This document shows positions 32,181 to 42,233 of a stretch of 64,000 nt of DNA, one piece after another; the stretch's first letter is position 1; every line of letters starts with the position of its first letter. Source of the DNA: Flammeovirga kamogawensis (lineage in GTDB: Bacteria; Bacteroidota; Bacteroidia; Cytophagales; Flammeovirgaceae); the NCBI RefSeq assembly GCF_018736065.1, contig NZ_CP076129.1:1471001-1535000 (forward strand). The letters run 5' to 3'. Both the position numbers and the translations under genes were made by a program. The notes under the pieces were generated by a model. It saw only the letters and a program-made list of their open reading frames with translations, did no database searches and had not been told where the DNA came from.

Positions 32181-34487
32181 TTATAATTTTTGTGAATCAG
32201 ATAAGACAAAATCTTTAGTAAATCCGCCGCAATTTATTTTGAAATCACCAGCTTCTAATAACGGTTTGTTATTATGACCAATGAACGATAATTCTTTAAT
32301 TGGAAGTGAAAATTGAACGGTTTTTGATTCACCCGCTTTTAATTCAACTTTTTTAAATCTTCTCAACCGTTTTACTGAAGGAGACAAAGAAGCAACTAAA
32401 TCTGTAGTGTATAATTGAACAACTTCTTTACCTTTTCTATCACCTGTATTAGTTACTTTTATACTTACTTCTATAGACTCATCAGGAGAGTAATTATTTT
32501 TAGATATTTGATATTCAGAATATTCAAAAGTTGTGTAACTTAATCCGAAACCAAATTCATATTGAGAATTTATTTCATGGTTGTTATTGATATTACCATC
32601 ATTATGTGCTGTAGAAGCAGAGAATTTATGATAATAAGGCACTAGATCATTCGTATAACGAGGGTAGGTGTAAGGTAATTTTCCAGATGGATTAACATCG
32701 CCATAAAGAATTTCTGCAAGTGCATTTCCTCCTTCGTTACCTGGTAAATAAGTTTGTACAACAGCAGTCATATCTTGTTCAATAGCATTAAATATTCTTG
32801 GTCTGCCTTCATTTAAAATAAGAATAACAGGTTTGCCCGTTTCAATCATTTTGTTAGCTAAAGTGATTTGATTTTTAGATAGTGTTAATTCATCTAAGTC
32901 ACCAGGCTTTTCTGTATAGGTGTTTTCACCTAAGCACAGCAAGATATAATCAACATTTTGAGCTTGAACAACGGCTTTGTCAATATCTACAATTCGGTCA
33001 ATTTTATAATCAGCTTCTTCTTTTGGGTATTCCACGCCTTGAACAAAAGTTATGTTTTCTGGTGATGAATAGCTTATTAACGCTTCGTAAATGGTATTAT
33101 GATCTTTAGCATGAATATCAGTCTCTTCACCTTGCCAAGTATATGACCAACCACCATTTAATGTTCTATTTGAATTAGCATTAGGACCTGTAACTAGTAT
33201 TTTAGCATCTTTTTGTAGAGGTAAAATATCGTTTTTATTTTTCAATAAAGTAATTGATTCTAGTGCGGCATTACGCGCAATTTGATGATGTTTGAATCCT
33301 CCATATTCTGGATATTCTTTGTAATTATAAGTTGGGTTCTCAAATAAATCAAGGTCTAATTTAAGTTGTAAAATTCTTCTTACAGATTGGTCAATTCTTG
33401 CTTCAGAAATTTTTCCTTCTTTAACTAATTCAAGTAATAATTTACAAAATTCAATATCATAAGGGACCATAGACATGTCTACACCTGCATCAATAGCCAT
33501 TTTTATAGCAGCTTTTTTATTTGCAGCAACATGATGTCTTTCTACTAGGTTATTGATGTCAAACCAATCTGTAACTACAACACCTTTAAAGCCAAGTTCA
33601 TCTCTTAATATTTCTTTCAAAAATTTATTACTAGCATGAACAGGCATACCATTAATTTCGCCAGAGTTCACCATAATAGACCTTGCACCAGCTTCAATAG
33701 CTTTTTGGAAAGGAGGTAAAAAATACTCTCTTAAAAATGGTTCAGGAATCCAAGCTGGTGTTCTATCTTTACCACTTTTTGGGTTACCATAACCTACGTA
33801 ATGTTTTAAGCAAGAGGCAACATTATTCTTATCGCCAATGTTCTCTCCTTCAAATCCTTTTACAGATGCAACACCTAAAACACTAGATAAATAAGGGTCT
33901 TCTCCAAAGCCTTCATATTGCCTAGGCCATCTAGGGTCTATCCCTAAGTCTAAAGTGGGGCTAAATACCCAAGGTATTGAAGCTGCTTTTGTTTCATATG
34001 CAGATAGTTTGGCAACATCATATGCAATAGTTGGATTCCATGTAGCTGCTAATCCAACCTCATGTGGGTATAAAGTAGCTCCCGCTCCATACATGCCATG
34101 TATTGCATCTATTCCATATATTACTGGTATATTAAGTCTGGTGTCTTTAGTAGCTACATTTTGTATAGTTGTAATCACTTTATTCCACTCTTCAGGTGTA
34201 CGTACAACTCCACCAGTATTTAAGATTGATCCAACATGATAATTTACAATAACTTCATGAATTTTCTCCATGTCTAACTCCCAAGGTTTATCCATATTAA
34301 ATGGAGATTCACCTTTAGAAATTACTTCTAATGTAACCTGTGTCATTTGACCAATTTTCTCAGCTAAAGTCATTTGCTTTAATAAAGCTTCTACACGTTC
34401 ATCAGTGCCATGGTCATCAGATGGTTTTCCTGCAATTAAAACAATAGTTCCAATTATTAGAAATCCAAAAAAAGTTCGTTTCAACAT
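32181..34487 (-). CDS. GH3 beta-glucosidase, secreted
   Basis: A family 3 glycoside hydrolase that removes terminal beta-glucose from oligosaccharides. The frame opens at 34550, but I prefer the ATG at 34487, which starts a signal-like segment (MLKRTFFGFLIIGTIVLIAG). Numbering from the longer start, LKHYVGYG (248-255) holds the Lys-His pair and Asp328 in VVVTDWFDI is the nucleophile. The (alpha/beta)6 domain and the C-terminal fibronectin III-like domain (VSIKVTNTGDRKGKEVVQLY) follow. The location should be periplasmic. First gene of the operon; the symporter follows 36 bases downstream. No lipobox. Confidence 0.9.
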   Translation of the reverse strand: MLKRTFFGFLIIGTIVLIAGKPSDDHGTDERVEALLKQMTLAEKIGQMTQVTLEVISKGESPFNMDKPWELDMEKIHEVIVNYHVGSILNTGGVVRTPEEWNKVITTIQNVATKDTRLNIPVIYGIDAIHGMYGAGATLYPHEVGLAATWNPTIAYDVAKLSAYETKAASIPWVFSPTLDLGIDPRWPRQYEGFGEDPYLSSVLGVASVKGFEGENIGDKNNVASCLKHYVGYGNPKSGKDRTPAWIPEPFLREYFLPPFQKAIEAGARSIMVNSGEINGMPVHASNKFLKEILRDELGFKGVVVTDWFDINNLVERHHVAANKKAAIKMAIDAGVDMSMVPYDIEFCKLLLELVKEGKISEARIDQSVRRILQLKLDLDLFENPTYNYKEYPEYGGFKHHQIARNAALESITLLKNKNDILPLQKDAKILVTGPNANSNRTLNGGWSYTWQGEETDIHAKDHNTIYEALISYSSPENITFVQGVEYPKEEADYKIDRIVDIDKAVVQAQNVDYILLCLGENTYTEKPGDLDELTLSKNQITLANKMIETGKPVILILNEGRPRIFNAIEQDMTAVVQTYLPGNEGGNALAEILYGDVNPSGKLPYTYPRYTNDLVPYYHKFSASTAHNDGNINNNHEINSQYEFGFGLSYTTFEYSEYQISKNNYSPDESIEVSIKVTNTGDRKGKEVVQLYTTDLVASLSPSVKRLRRFKKVELKAGESKTVQFSLPIKELSFIGHNNKPLLEAGDFKINCGGFTKDFVLSDSQKL

Positions 34488-34786
34488 GTTGGTATTGAAT
34501 ATATGTTCTGGTTTATTCATTTCATTTTGTGTATTGCAATAATACATCATTTACCCCTCTAGCAGTATTAAAATGATAGATTTAATTCTTGAATACGTAA
34601 TAATGTCGTAATGAAAATGAGTCGATGTTGTAATAAATAAGCTAGTTTTATTGATTCATTTTTATTTAAGTGTAGTATGTATACTTTTGTGTAAAGATTA
34701 TGAATACTACATTCTTTCAGTATTTAACTTTTATAAAGAAAAATGTAAACTATTTAGCTTTTAACTTTAACAATAAACTATAGGAA

Positions 34787-35455
34787 ATGAATTTTATAAA
34801 AGTAGTAGTATACACTTCAAATTTAACGAAGCAGAAAACATTTTATGAAGATATTTTAGGCTTTACAATTTCAGAAATTAAGGATGATTATTTTAATTTT
34901 AAGATTGGAAATTCTCTTCTTGAATTTAGAGCTACAGTAAAGTCAACTCCTTATCATTTTGCAATTAATATTCCTGCATTTGGAGAAAAAGAAACCGTAG
35001 ATTTTTTGAAAGATAAAGTTGAATTACTGACCTATGAAAATCAGCATATTCAAAATTTTGAGAATTGGAATGCTAAAGCCATCTATTTTTATGATGCTGA
35101 TGAAAACATCGTAGAGTTTATAAGTAGACGGAATTTAAAAAATACTATCAAAGTACCTTTTGATTTATCTCAATGTTTGTCTATTTCAGAGATAGGTATA
35201 GCAACTATAAATTTGGAAGAAACATACAAAACACTCAATAAATTGGACATTACTATTTATGATGGTACTTTTCAAAAATTTTTAGCAGTAGGAGATGAGC
35301 ATGGTTTGTTTATTTGTGTTGATCCACAAAAGAAAAAATGGTTTCCAGTAGATGATACTATACAATATTCTGATTTTATTACTTGGATTTCTTCTAATGA
35401 AATAAATTTTAAAGTAACATTTAATGATTCAGAATTATCGATTGAAAAAGTATAA
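34787..35455 (+). CDS. VOC superfamily (glyoxalase/dioxygenase-like) protein
   Basis: A cytoplasmic 222-residue protein of two vicinal-oxygen-chelate modules. The first module is well conserved (MNFIKVVVYTSNLTKQKTFYEDILGFTISE ... IYFYDADENIVEFISR, ending near residue 112). The second (about 125-190, SEIGIATINLEETYKTLNKL ... FLAVGDEHGLFICVDP) is more diverged. Metal ligands of the family are His/Glu; a Glu in the VEFIS segment is visible. Substrate unknown. The gene is divergent from the GH3 operon and independent of its function as far as can be seen. Confidence 0.8.
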   Translation: MNFIKVVVYTSNLTKQKTFYEDILGFTISEIKDDYFNFKIGNSLLEFRATVKSTPYHFAINIPAFGEKETVDFLKDKVELLTYENQHIQNFENWNAKAIYFYDADENIVEFISRRNLKNTIKVPFDLSQCLSISEIGIATINLEETYKTLNKLDITIYDGTFQKFLAVGDEHGLFICVDPQKKKWFPVDDTIQYSDFITWISSNEINFKVTFNDSELSIEKV

Positions 35456-35608
35456 AATAGCAACAAAATTAGAGAAAATAGGAAACTGAATAGTTTATAA
35501 AGTAAAAAACGAATGAAATAAAACTAATCGGAAGGTCGATTTGTTTTACGTGTTATCAAGGAGAGGTATGTTTTTGTCTAAGCTCCTATTATCATTTCAT
35601 TGTTATTT

Positions 35609-37216
35609 ATGAAAAATATTATCGTATTATTAGTCTTAATATTCTCATCTTTAGTAAGTTTTAGCCAACAGGAAGAAAAAGAAAATATTTTAGAGAGTTT
35701 TCCTAATGATCATGATTTCTATACCTTTCATACAAAAGAAGGAGTAGAATACTCTCTGAGCTCTCCATACCATGCATTCCACACACATTTAAATTTTTTA
35801 GATGTAAGAGATTTTTATCCAGATGTGGCAGCTGAAGCATTCAATCCTACTATATGGAGTTTAGACCGACGAAAGGAACTTGCTACAGAATTAAAATTAA
35901 TTTATAGAGCAAAAGGTATCTACCCTTATAATGTAGATCTTTCTCTTCAAAAGGATTATAAAGATAAAAAAACAAATACTAATCGATTTACTATTTCTGA
36001 TGATTTACAAGATATTTATCTTGTAAGATCCCCATCTGGAAATTGGCATTATTCTAGATTTTCAACTGGACAGATATCAATAATTTTTAATAAAACATAC
36101 CCAAGTTATTCACGAAAATTTGTAAAATTTATTACAAAAATTAAAGTTGGTAACCAGATGTTCATGGGTATTCGTCTATGGCAAGTTATTGCATTAATAA
36201 TAGTTGGATTATTATTAATTTTGGCTTATTGGATGACGAAGTTATTGCTATCTGTTATTCTAAAAAAAATTCTTTCAGGTAAACACGAAGAGTATTTTCT
36301 ATGGAAAGTGATCAATGCTTATGAGACACCTTTAATGCTCACAATTCTTTCCGCTGCTTATTATTGGCTTATTCCGTTACTACTATTAAATAATTCATTG
36401 TCTTATTTTTTATCAATGGCAAGTAAATTAGTTTTTGCTTTATCATTGATGGTTTTATTGTATCGTACACCAGATTTATTTGTTTATCAACTTAATTTTA
36501 AGAGAAAGTCTACAAGCTTCAATTACAATGAACAGTTATCGCCAATATTAAAATCTTCTTTAAGAATTGTTGCTTTAATTCTAGGGGTTGGAATAGCATT
36601 AAAATTATTGGGTTATAATGTTAAAAATCTTGTTGCAGGTATTTCAGTAGGTGGCTTAGTTATAGCATTTGCGGCACAAGATACAGTTAAGAATTTCATT
36701 GGTTCTATAATGTTATTTACAGACCAACCTTTTAAAGTAGGGGATTACATTTCTGTAGATAATTTAGATGGTATTGTAGAAGAAATAGGGTTTAGAACTA
36801 CAAAAATTCGAACTTTTGAGGATTCTGTAGTAGTAATTCCTAATAGTATGGTTTCTGATAATAAGGTAAATAATAAAGGGAAAAGAAATTTTAGAAGATA
36901 CATGACTACTATCTCAATAACATACAATACACCTCGAGAAAAGATTGAAAAATTTGTTGATGGTATCAGAGAAATTGTCAAAAATCATCCCCTTACAAGA
37001 GAAGATAATTATCACGTTCATTTATATGAATTTGCAGCAAGTTCACTTGATATTTATTTCTACATGTTTTTCAAGACAAATACAAGAGATGTAGAATTAA
37101 AATCTAGAGAAGAAGTAATGTTGGCTGTCATAAAACTCTCAGAAGATCTTGGTGTTGAGTTTGCATTCCCAACGCAAACGTTATATTTAAACAAAGATTC
37201 TGATAGTGAAGAATAA
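35609..37216 (+). CDS. MscS-type mechanosensitive channel
   Basis: A small-conductance mechanosensitive channel that releases solutes under osmotic downshock. The open frame extends to a TTG at 35600, but the ATG at 35609 starts a good signal peptide (MKNIIVLLVLIFSSLVSFSQ). A periplasmic N-terminal part of about 170 residues is followed by several membrane helices and the pore/beta-domain region NLVAGISVGGLVIAFAAQDT, GSIMLFTDQPFKVGDYI. The Gly/Ala-rich pore helix and the following beta domain are classic. A bidirectional terminator follows. Confidence 0.92.
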   Translation: MKNIIVLLVLIFSSLVSFSQQEEKENILESFPNDHDFYTFHTKEGVEYSLSSPYHAFHTHLNFLDVRDFYPDVAAEAFNPTIWSLDRRKELATELKLIYRAKGIYPYNVDLSLQKDYKDKKTNTNRFTISDDLQDIYLVRSPSGNWHYSRFSTGQISIIFNKTYPSYSRKFVKFITKIKVGNQMFMGIRLWQVIALIIVGLLLILAYWMTKLLLSVILKKILSGKHEEYFLWKVINAYETPLMLTILSAAYYWLIPLLLLNNSLSYFLSMASKLVFALSLMVLLYRTPDLFVYQLNFKRKSTSFNYNEQLSPILKSSLRIVALILGVGIALKLLGYNVKNLVAGISVGGLVIAFAAQDTVKNFIGSIMLFTDQPFKVGDYISVDNLDGIVEEIGFRTTKIRTFEDSVVVIPNSMVSDNKVNNKGKRNFRRYMTTISITYNTPREKIEKFVDGIREIVKNHPLTREDNYHVHLYEFAASSLDIYFYMFFKTNTRDVELKSREEVMLAVIKLSEDLGVEFAFPTQTLYLNKDSDSEE

Positions 37217-37217
37217 T

Positions 37218-37257
37218 AAAAAAGGTAGAATATTTTTATCAATATTCTACCTTTTGC
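37218..37257. terminator. Bidirectional terminator, MscS gene and 49-residue gene
   Basis: A perfect fifteen-pair stem, AAAAGGTAGAATATT (37220-37234) with AATATTCTACCTTTT (37241-37255). The T runs at both ends can serve the plus-strand channel gene and the minus-strand small gene. Confidence 0.85.
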
Positions 37258-37259
37258 AT

Positions 37260-37409
37260 TTAAAATTTAAAACCATTTCTGTTTATAAAACCTAAGGCCA
37301 TTAGTTTACTGTGGAATGTTTTAACGTATTGATTATTTTGGTAAATAACCACTTTTCCATTCTCATATTTAATCTCAAAATCACTGGTTTTTGTAGTATT
37401 ATTTTCCAT
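37260..37409 (-). CDS. Small hypothetical protein, 49 residues
   Basis: An intact minus-strand frame from ATG (37409) to TAA (37260-37262), read codon by codon. The product MENNTTKTSDFEIKYENGK... ends in FINRNGFKF. It is polar, without signal or membrane segment, and has a compact strand-strand-helix look (FEIKYENGKVVIYQNNQYV then KTFHSKLMALGF). The bidirectional terminator begins two bases after the stop codon, as expected of a real gene. Function unknown. Confidence 0.6.
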   Translation of the reverse strand: MENNTTKTSDFEIKYENGKVVIYQNNQYVKTFHSKLMALGFINRNGFKF

Positions 37410-37749
37410 TTCTAAGTAATAAAAGATGTCAATAAAATTAGTGTTAAGCTTAAAACGAATATCGATTAATGAAATTTTAGATTATAGTTTAGCGCGTTAA
37501 AGTATCTTTTTCAATTGTTAATAAGGATGAATTTTATTTTAAAACTGTGTATTCGACTATCTTTTACTTTATCAAAAAAACTGACATCAGGAAGTTAGTT
37601 TTAAGCTTTTATATAGATAATGTCGTATGTATGTAGAGTTAGTGTTGAATAAAAATATAGGGTGTTGTGAGGTAATGTAGAGGTTCTGAAATGGACTTTA
37701 ACAACTTAAAGTGAGTCATTTGTAATAATAACAAACCTCTAAGCGTACT
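37410..37749. other. 340-base gap with hairpins
   Basis: No protein gene is visible. A hairpin of AAAACTGAC with GTTAGTTTT lies at about 37577-37602, and a nested structure covers 37678-37741 just before the next start codon. The promoters of the two divergent genes should be here but were not identified. Confidence 0.4.
37678..37741 (+). promoter_or_regulatory. Structured leader before the gene at 37750
   Basis: An outer eight-pair stem, TAGAGGTT (37678-37685) with AACCTCTA (37734-37741), encloses an inner seven-pair hairpin ACTTTAA/TTAAAGT (37695-37712, loop CAAC). The outer stem ends eight bases before the ATG, so folding could hide the ribosome-binding region. Candidate translational control element. 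Confidence 0.4.
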
Positions 37750-38766
37750 ATGAAATCATTTATTATTATTCTATCGACATTACTTTTATTTCAAATGCAA
37801 TTTGTCTTTGCTCAAGTTGTAGAATGTGATGGTTATGGTTTTACTGATCCTGATAATCCCTTAGATTTGGATTACTCTTATTCAAGAGAATTAAATATCG
37901 GAACAACTACTTTAGTTTTTTATGCTTTAAAAGATGGAGTCGCAGAGACAAATATTGGAGGTAATAAGTATGTTACATTTTATAAATGCCAATCTGATGA
38001 GAATGATTGTTTTGATTTAGGAGATTACATTGGTTATAACATGATAGATAATGGTGATGATTCTTGGTCATTAACTGTAGGAACAGAATTAGATAATGAT
38101 TCTCGATTTTTCTTCACATACAGTGTAACAAATGGTGTTGACCATGACAACGGGGCGCAAACTTCAGCATTTGATGAGGGACTTGTTCATAATTTTACAA
38201 ATTGTAACATTACAGAACCAGATGATATAGAGTTACCAGTTGAGTTAATTTCTTTTACGAGTAAAGTTGAAAACGATTTAATTATTTTAGAATGGCAAAC
38301 AGCCTCTGAACAAAATTCTTCAAAGTTTGAAATTGAAGTAAGTACTGATATGAGACACTTTTCTAAGATTGGGGAGGTAAAATCGGCGGGTAATAGTGCT
38401 GTATTGATAGATTATCAGTTTATAGACTCAAAAATAAGACATGGAAAAGTTTATTACAGGTTAAAGCAAGTTGATTTAGATGGTAAATATGAATTTTTTG
38501 GACCATTGGTTTATACTACCTCAACTTTTGATTTACAAACAATAGTAAAATTGAAATCAAATCAACTTTCAACTTTTATTGTTGATGTAAATAATAATCA
38601 AAACTATGGAATTAATGTATTCTCTTTGCAAGGAGAATTAATATATAGTAGAAGTAAAGTACAGGGCGAACAAGAAATCAACTTATCGCAACAGAATAAG
38701 TTTTTGATTTTACATTTTATACAAGGTAGAGAGGTGAAAATAATTAAGATTGCAGGAGATTATTAA
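37750..38766 (+). CDS. Secreted protein with fibronectin-like module
   Basis: A 338-residue secreted protein. Signal peptide about 1-21 (VFAQ). The N-terminal part (about 25-165) is an unknown domain with paired Cys residues (CDGYGF ... FYKCQSDENDCFDLG). Residues about 172-260 form the module PVELISFTSKVENDLIILEW ... VYYRLKQVDLDGKYEFFGP, which is also found in the protein at 4550-5959. The last 70 residues resemble a degraded T9SS sorting domain (INVFSLQGELIYSRSKVQGE ... IKIAGDY), so export by type IX secretion is likely but not sure. A structured leader precedes the gene. Confidence 0.65.
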   Translation: MKSFIIILSTLLLFQMQFVFAQVVECDGYGFTDPDNPLDLDYSYSRELNIGTTTLVFYALKDGVAETNIGGNKYVTFYKCQSDENDCFDLGDYIGYNMIDNGDDSWSLTVGTELDNDSRFFFTYSVTNGVDHDNGAQTSAFDEGLVHNFTNCNITEPDDIELPVELISFTSKVENDLIILEWQTASEQNSSKFEIEVSTDMRHFSKIGEVKSAGNSAVLIDYQFIDSKIRHGKVYYRLKQVDLDGKYEFFGPLVYTTSTFDLQTIVKLKSNQLSTFIVDVNNNQNYGINVFSLQGELIYSRSKVQGEQEINLSQQNKFLILHFIQGREVKIIKIAGDY

Positions 38767-39071
38767 TATTTGTGTAATTAAAATAGTTTAAAACAAACAT
38801 TATTTATTGTAATACCTGTTAAATATCTATTTTTTTTAAATGAAATGTGTTGAAATGCAACAAAGTACACTGTTTGTGTATTTAATTGAAATTCATTGTT
38901 ATATGTCGTTTTTTTTGATTGATAATGTCAGAATTAACAGTTATTGGTGAAGTTGTGATTTTACACTTATAGTACTTAAAATTGCATGAACTAAAAATCA
39001 AAAAAGCTAAACCTAATTTATATCTGCAGATTGATTACTTAGCCTATTCAGAAATTTTTTAAACCAATTTT
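38767..39071 (+). other. 305-base control region of the first SusC/D pair
   Basis: No gene. It carries the core promoter at 38953-38984 and a weak inverted repeat TACAC/GTGTA at about 38866-38880. The rest is AT-rich without clear structure. Confidence 0.5.
38953..38984 (+). promoter_or_regulatory. Promoter of first SusC gene
   Basis: TTG (38953-38955), 21 bases, then TAAAATTG (38977-38984), close to the TAnnTTTG element. It lies within a block starting GTTGTnnTTTTACACTTA (38952-38969) that recurs before the second SusC gene with identical internal spacing. Confidence 0.55.
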
Positions 39072-42000
39072 ATGCGTACTAAACCAATACAACTAATACA
39101 GTTCCTGGTCACGTCTATACTTTTTATGGGTACACTTTTATGTACTAATAATGTATCAGCACAGGAGAAAACAATATCTGGAAGTGTGTCAGATATTTCT
39201 GAAGGAATGCCTCTACCTGGGGTTAACGTATCTATAGAAGGGACTTCGACAGGTACGATTACAGATTTTGATGGTAAATTTTCTTTACAAGTCGGACCTA
39301 ATGATAAGAATTTAATTTTTTCATTCATTGGGTATGTTCAGAAAATTGAAACGATAGGGACAAAAACAACATTTAATATTTCTCTAGATGAAGATGTAGA
39401 ACAATTAGAAGAAGTAGTTGTTGTGGGATATGGAGTACAAAAGAAAAGTGTTGTAACAGGTGCTATTGCTTCAGTTAAATCTGAAGAAATTACAGAAACA
39501 CCTGTTGGTAATGCAGCACAGTCTTTACAAGGTAGAACACCAGGTGTTTTAGTAACAAATGTTTCTGGGCAACCTGGAGCTGGAGTCGATATCCGAATTC
39601 GTGGTACGGGTTCTAACGGACATAATACGCCTTTATTTGTAGTAGATGGAATGCAAATGGACGATATTAATTTCTTAAATCCGAATGATATTGAGTCTAT
39701 GGAAGTGTTGAAGGATGCAGCTTCTTCTGCTATTTATGGTTCTAGAGGAGCAAACGGTGTTGTAATGATTACAACTAAAAAAGGAAAGTCAGGTAAGTCA
39801 ACCGTTACTTATGATGGTTATTATGGAGTGCAAAATGCTTGGAGAGAATCGCCTTTACTAAATGCACAACAATATATGACTTTACATAATCAAGGTGCAG
39901 TTAACGCAGGAGGTCAACCAATTTACTCTGATGGGCAAATTGCCAATCCTGCAAACGATACAAATTGGCAGAACGAAATATTCCAAACTGCACCAATTCA
40001 GAGTCATAGTATTTCATCTTCTGGAGGTACAGAAAGTTCAAATTATTTAGCAAGTTTTGGTTATTTTGGTCAAGATGGAATTATTGCCCCAGAGAAATCA
40101 CAATTTGAAAGATATACCTTCCGTTTAAACACTTCTCATAAAGTATCAGAATCAGTAAAAGTAGGGGTAAATGCTACTTTTGTGAGAGAAGAGAGAAGTG
40201 GAATTGAAGAAAATCAACAATTTGGTGGATCAATTCAGAATGCATTATTACATGATCCATTAACTCCTGTGTATGATTATACTAGAGATAATGAATATGA
40301 TGCTTACCCTGTAAAGCCAGCATATAACCCTAACCATGTAAATCCAATTACTGGAAATCAAGGCTCTTATTACGGTATTTCTGATCGCCAGCTAAGAGAA
40401 ATTGTAAACCCTGTTGCAAAAATCCATAATACATATGAAGATAACATTACAAATAAGTTTATAGGTAATGCATTTGTTGAGGTTAAACCAGTTCGATTAA
40501 AAGGTTTAACAGTAAAAACGGATTTTGGTATTGATATAGGTTCATGGGCAAATAGAGGATATTCTCCAGAAGTGTATTATAACTCTGTTAATCAAAATGC
40601 AGCAAGTTCTGTAAATCAGAGCATGGGAGAGTACAGTACTTGGCAATGGGAAAACACTGCGATGTATGAATTTAAAATTAATGACGATCATAAATTTAAT
40701 GTATTGGGCGGTATGACGATGCGCCAGAGTACAGGTACAGATTTATGGGGATCTAGAAATCAACTACAGTTACCAGGTTGGGATTATGGTTATGTTGGTA
40801 ATGGATCTGATGATAATTCACAAAAATCAAATGGTGGCTTTTACGACCATAGGTTAATGTCTTTCTTTGGTAGAGTGGGGTATGATTACAAAGAAAAATA
40901 CCTTTTTAGTGCAACAATGCGTTATGATGGTTCATCAAACTTTGGACCTAATCATCAATTTGGATTTTTCCCTTCTATACAAGCAGGATGGGTATTATCT
41001 AACGAAGATTTCTTGAAATATAATGAGACCGTTAATTTCTTAAAAGTAAGAGGTTCTTGGGGTAAAGTTGGTAACGAGAATATTCCACCTTTCGGATATC
41101 TTTCAGCATTTGGTAGTACACCTTCTTACCCATTAGGGCCTAATGGTGTTCCACAACCTGGGTATGGTTTAACAAGAATGGCTAATCCAGATTTACGTTG
41201 GGAGGCAGCTGCAGAATTTAATGTGGGTATAGATGTAGGTTTCTTTAATGATATGCTACAGGCCAATGTTGATATTTACTCAAGAGAAAGACAAGATTTA
41301 TTAGGTAACAAGCCAGTACCAGATTATACAGGTCAAGAAGACCCAATTACAAACTTGGGAACAGTAAGAAACCAAGGTATTGAATTGGCATTGACGTATC
41401 AGAATAACGAAGGAGAATTTAAATATTCAGTTACTGGTAATGTAGCATATAATGATAATAAAGTGACTGCTGTAAATAACTCTGATGGATTTATTTTTGG
41501 AGACGGTTTACATAATACTGTAGGTAATATGGCTATGGCTACAGGGCACTCTTTACCCTTTTTCTATGGGTTTAAAACGGATGGAATTTTACAAACGGAG
41601 GCCGACGCACAAAAGTACAATGAAATGTATGGTATGAATGCAAAACCAGGAGATATTCGATATATGGATACAAATGGTGACGGTGTCATTGATGAAAATG
41701 ACAGAACAGACATTGGTTCACCTGTGCATAGTTGGTCATACGGTTTAACATTGAGAGCGGAATATAAAGGGTTCGATTTCTCTATGTTCTGGCAAGGTCA
41801 AGCAGGTGGTAAAATGATGAATGCTTCAACGCGTCAGGATTTATTATCTGAGCAAAATTATAATACACGTTATTTAGATAGTTGGACTCCAGAAAATGGA
41901 TCGAATACAATGCCTCGTTTTACGCATGACGATACAAATAATAATTATTTGTGGATGAATGACATGGTACACATCGAAGATGCTTCTTATTTAAGACTAA

Positions 42001-42221
42001 AGAATGTTCAAATTGGTTACACTTTGCCAAAAGTAATCTCAGAGAAAGCAGGAATGCAACGCCTAAGAGTATACGTATCTGGTAATAATTTATTGACATT
42101 CACGGATTATTCAGGTTTAGATCCAGAAATGGGACATGGTGGAGCAATGGGTTCTGGTTTTGATATGGGTTCATATCCTCAGGCTCGCTCATTCTTAGTA
42201 GGTCTTAACGTAACATTCTAA
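39072..42221 (+). CDS. SusC/RagA-type TonB-linked outer-membrane transporter (copy 1)
   Basis: Outer-membrane importer of oligosaccharides, 1049 residues. Signal peptide about 1-31 (VSAQ). A carboxypeptidase-D-like N-terminal domain follows (about 33-110, ISGSVSDISEGMPLPGVNVS). Then come the linker LEEVVVVGYGVQKKSVVTGA, the plug (about 135-240, LQGRTPGVLV ... VDGMQMDDINFLNP ... SAIYGSRGANGVVMITTK) and a 22-strand barrel ending in LNVTF. Its SusD partner starts 12 bases after the stop. Very similar to the copy at 44302; long blocks such as DIRYMDTNGDGVIDENDRTD are nearly identical. Substrate not fixed by sequence. Confidence 0.93.
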   Translation: MRTKPIQLIQFLVTSILFMGTLLCTNNVSAQEKTISGSVSDISEGMPLPGVNVSIEGTSTGTITDFDGKFSLQVGPNDKNLIFSFIGYVQKIETIGTKTTFNISLDEDVEQLEEVVVVGYGVQKKSVVTGAIASVKSEEITETPVGNAAQSLQGRTPGVLVTNVSGQPGAGVDIRIRGTGSNGHNTPLFVVDGMQMDDINFLNPNDIESMEVLKDAASSAIYGSRGANGVVMITTKKGKSGKSTVTYDGYYGVQNAWRESPLLNAQQYMTLHNQGAVNAGGQPIYSDGQIANPANDTNWQNEIFQTAPIQSHSISSSGGTESSNYLASFGYFGQDGIIAPEKSQFERYTFRLNTSHKVSESVKVGVNATFVREERSGIEENQQFGGSIQNALLHDPLTPVYDYTRDNEYDAYPVKPAYNPNHVNPITGNQGSYYGISDRQLREIVNPVAKIHNTYEDNITNKFIGNAFVEVKPVRLKGLTVKTDFGIDIGSWANRGYSPEVYYNSVNQNAASSVNQSMGEYSTWQWENTAMYEFKINDDHKFNVLGGMTMRQSTGTDLWGSRNQLQLPGWDYGYVGNGSDDNSQKSNGGFYDHRLMSFFGRVGYDYKEKYLFSATMRYDGSSNFGPNHQFGFFPSIQAGWVLSNEDFLKYNETVNFLKVRGSWGKVGNENIPPFGYLSAFGSTPSYPLGPNGVPQPGYGLTRMANPDLRWEAAAEFNVGIDVGFFNDMLQANVDIYSRERQDLLGNKPVPDYTGQEDPITNLGTVRNQGIELALTYQNNEGEFKYSVTGNVAYNDNKVTAVNNSDGFIFGDGLHNTVGNMAMATGHSLPFFYGFKTDGILQTEADAQKYNEMYGMNAKPGDIRYMDTNGDGVIDENDRTDIGSPVHSWSYGLTLRAEYKGFDFSMFWQGQAGGKMMNASTRQDLLSEQNYNTRYLDSWTPENGSNTMPRFTHDDTNNNYLWMNDMVHIEDASYLRLKNVQIGYTLPKVISEKAGMQRLRVYVSGNNLLTFTDYSGLDPEMGHGGAMGSGFDMGSYPQARSFLVGLNVTF

Positions 42222-42233
42222 TCGAACTTCATA

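Noticed and set aside
34667..34674. TACACTTA on the minus strand before the GH3 operon, as in the SusC promoter block
   Set aside because: The -7-like element expected seven bases further on is absent, and the same octamer also occurs before the SulP gene (61197-61204), so the match looks accidental.
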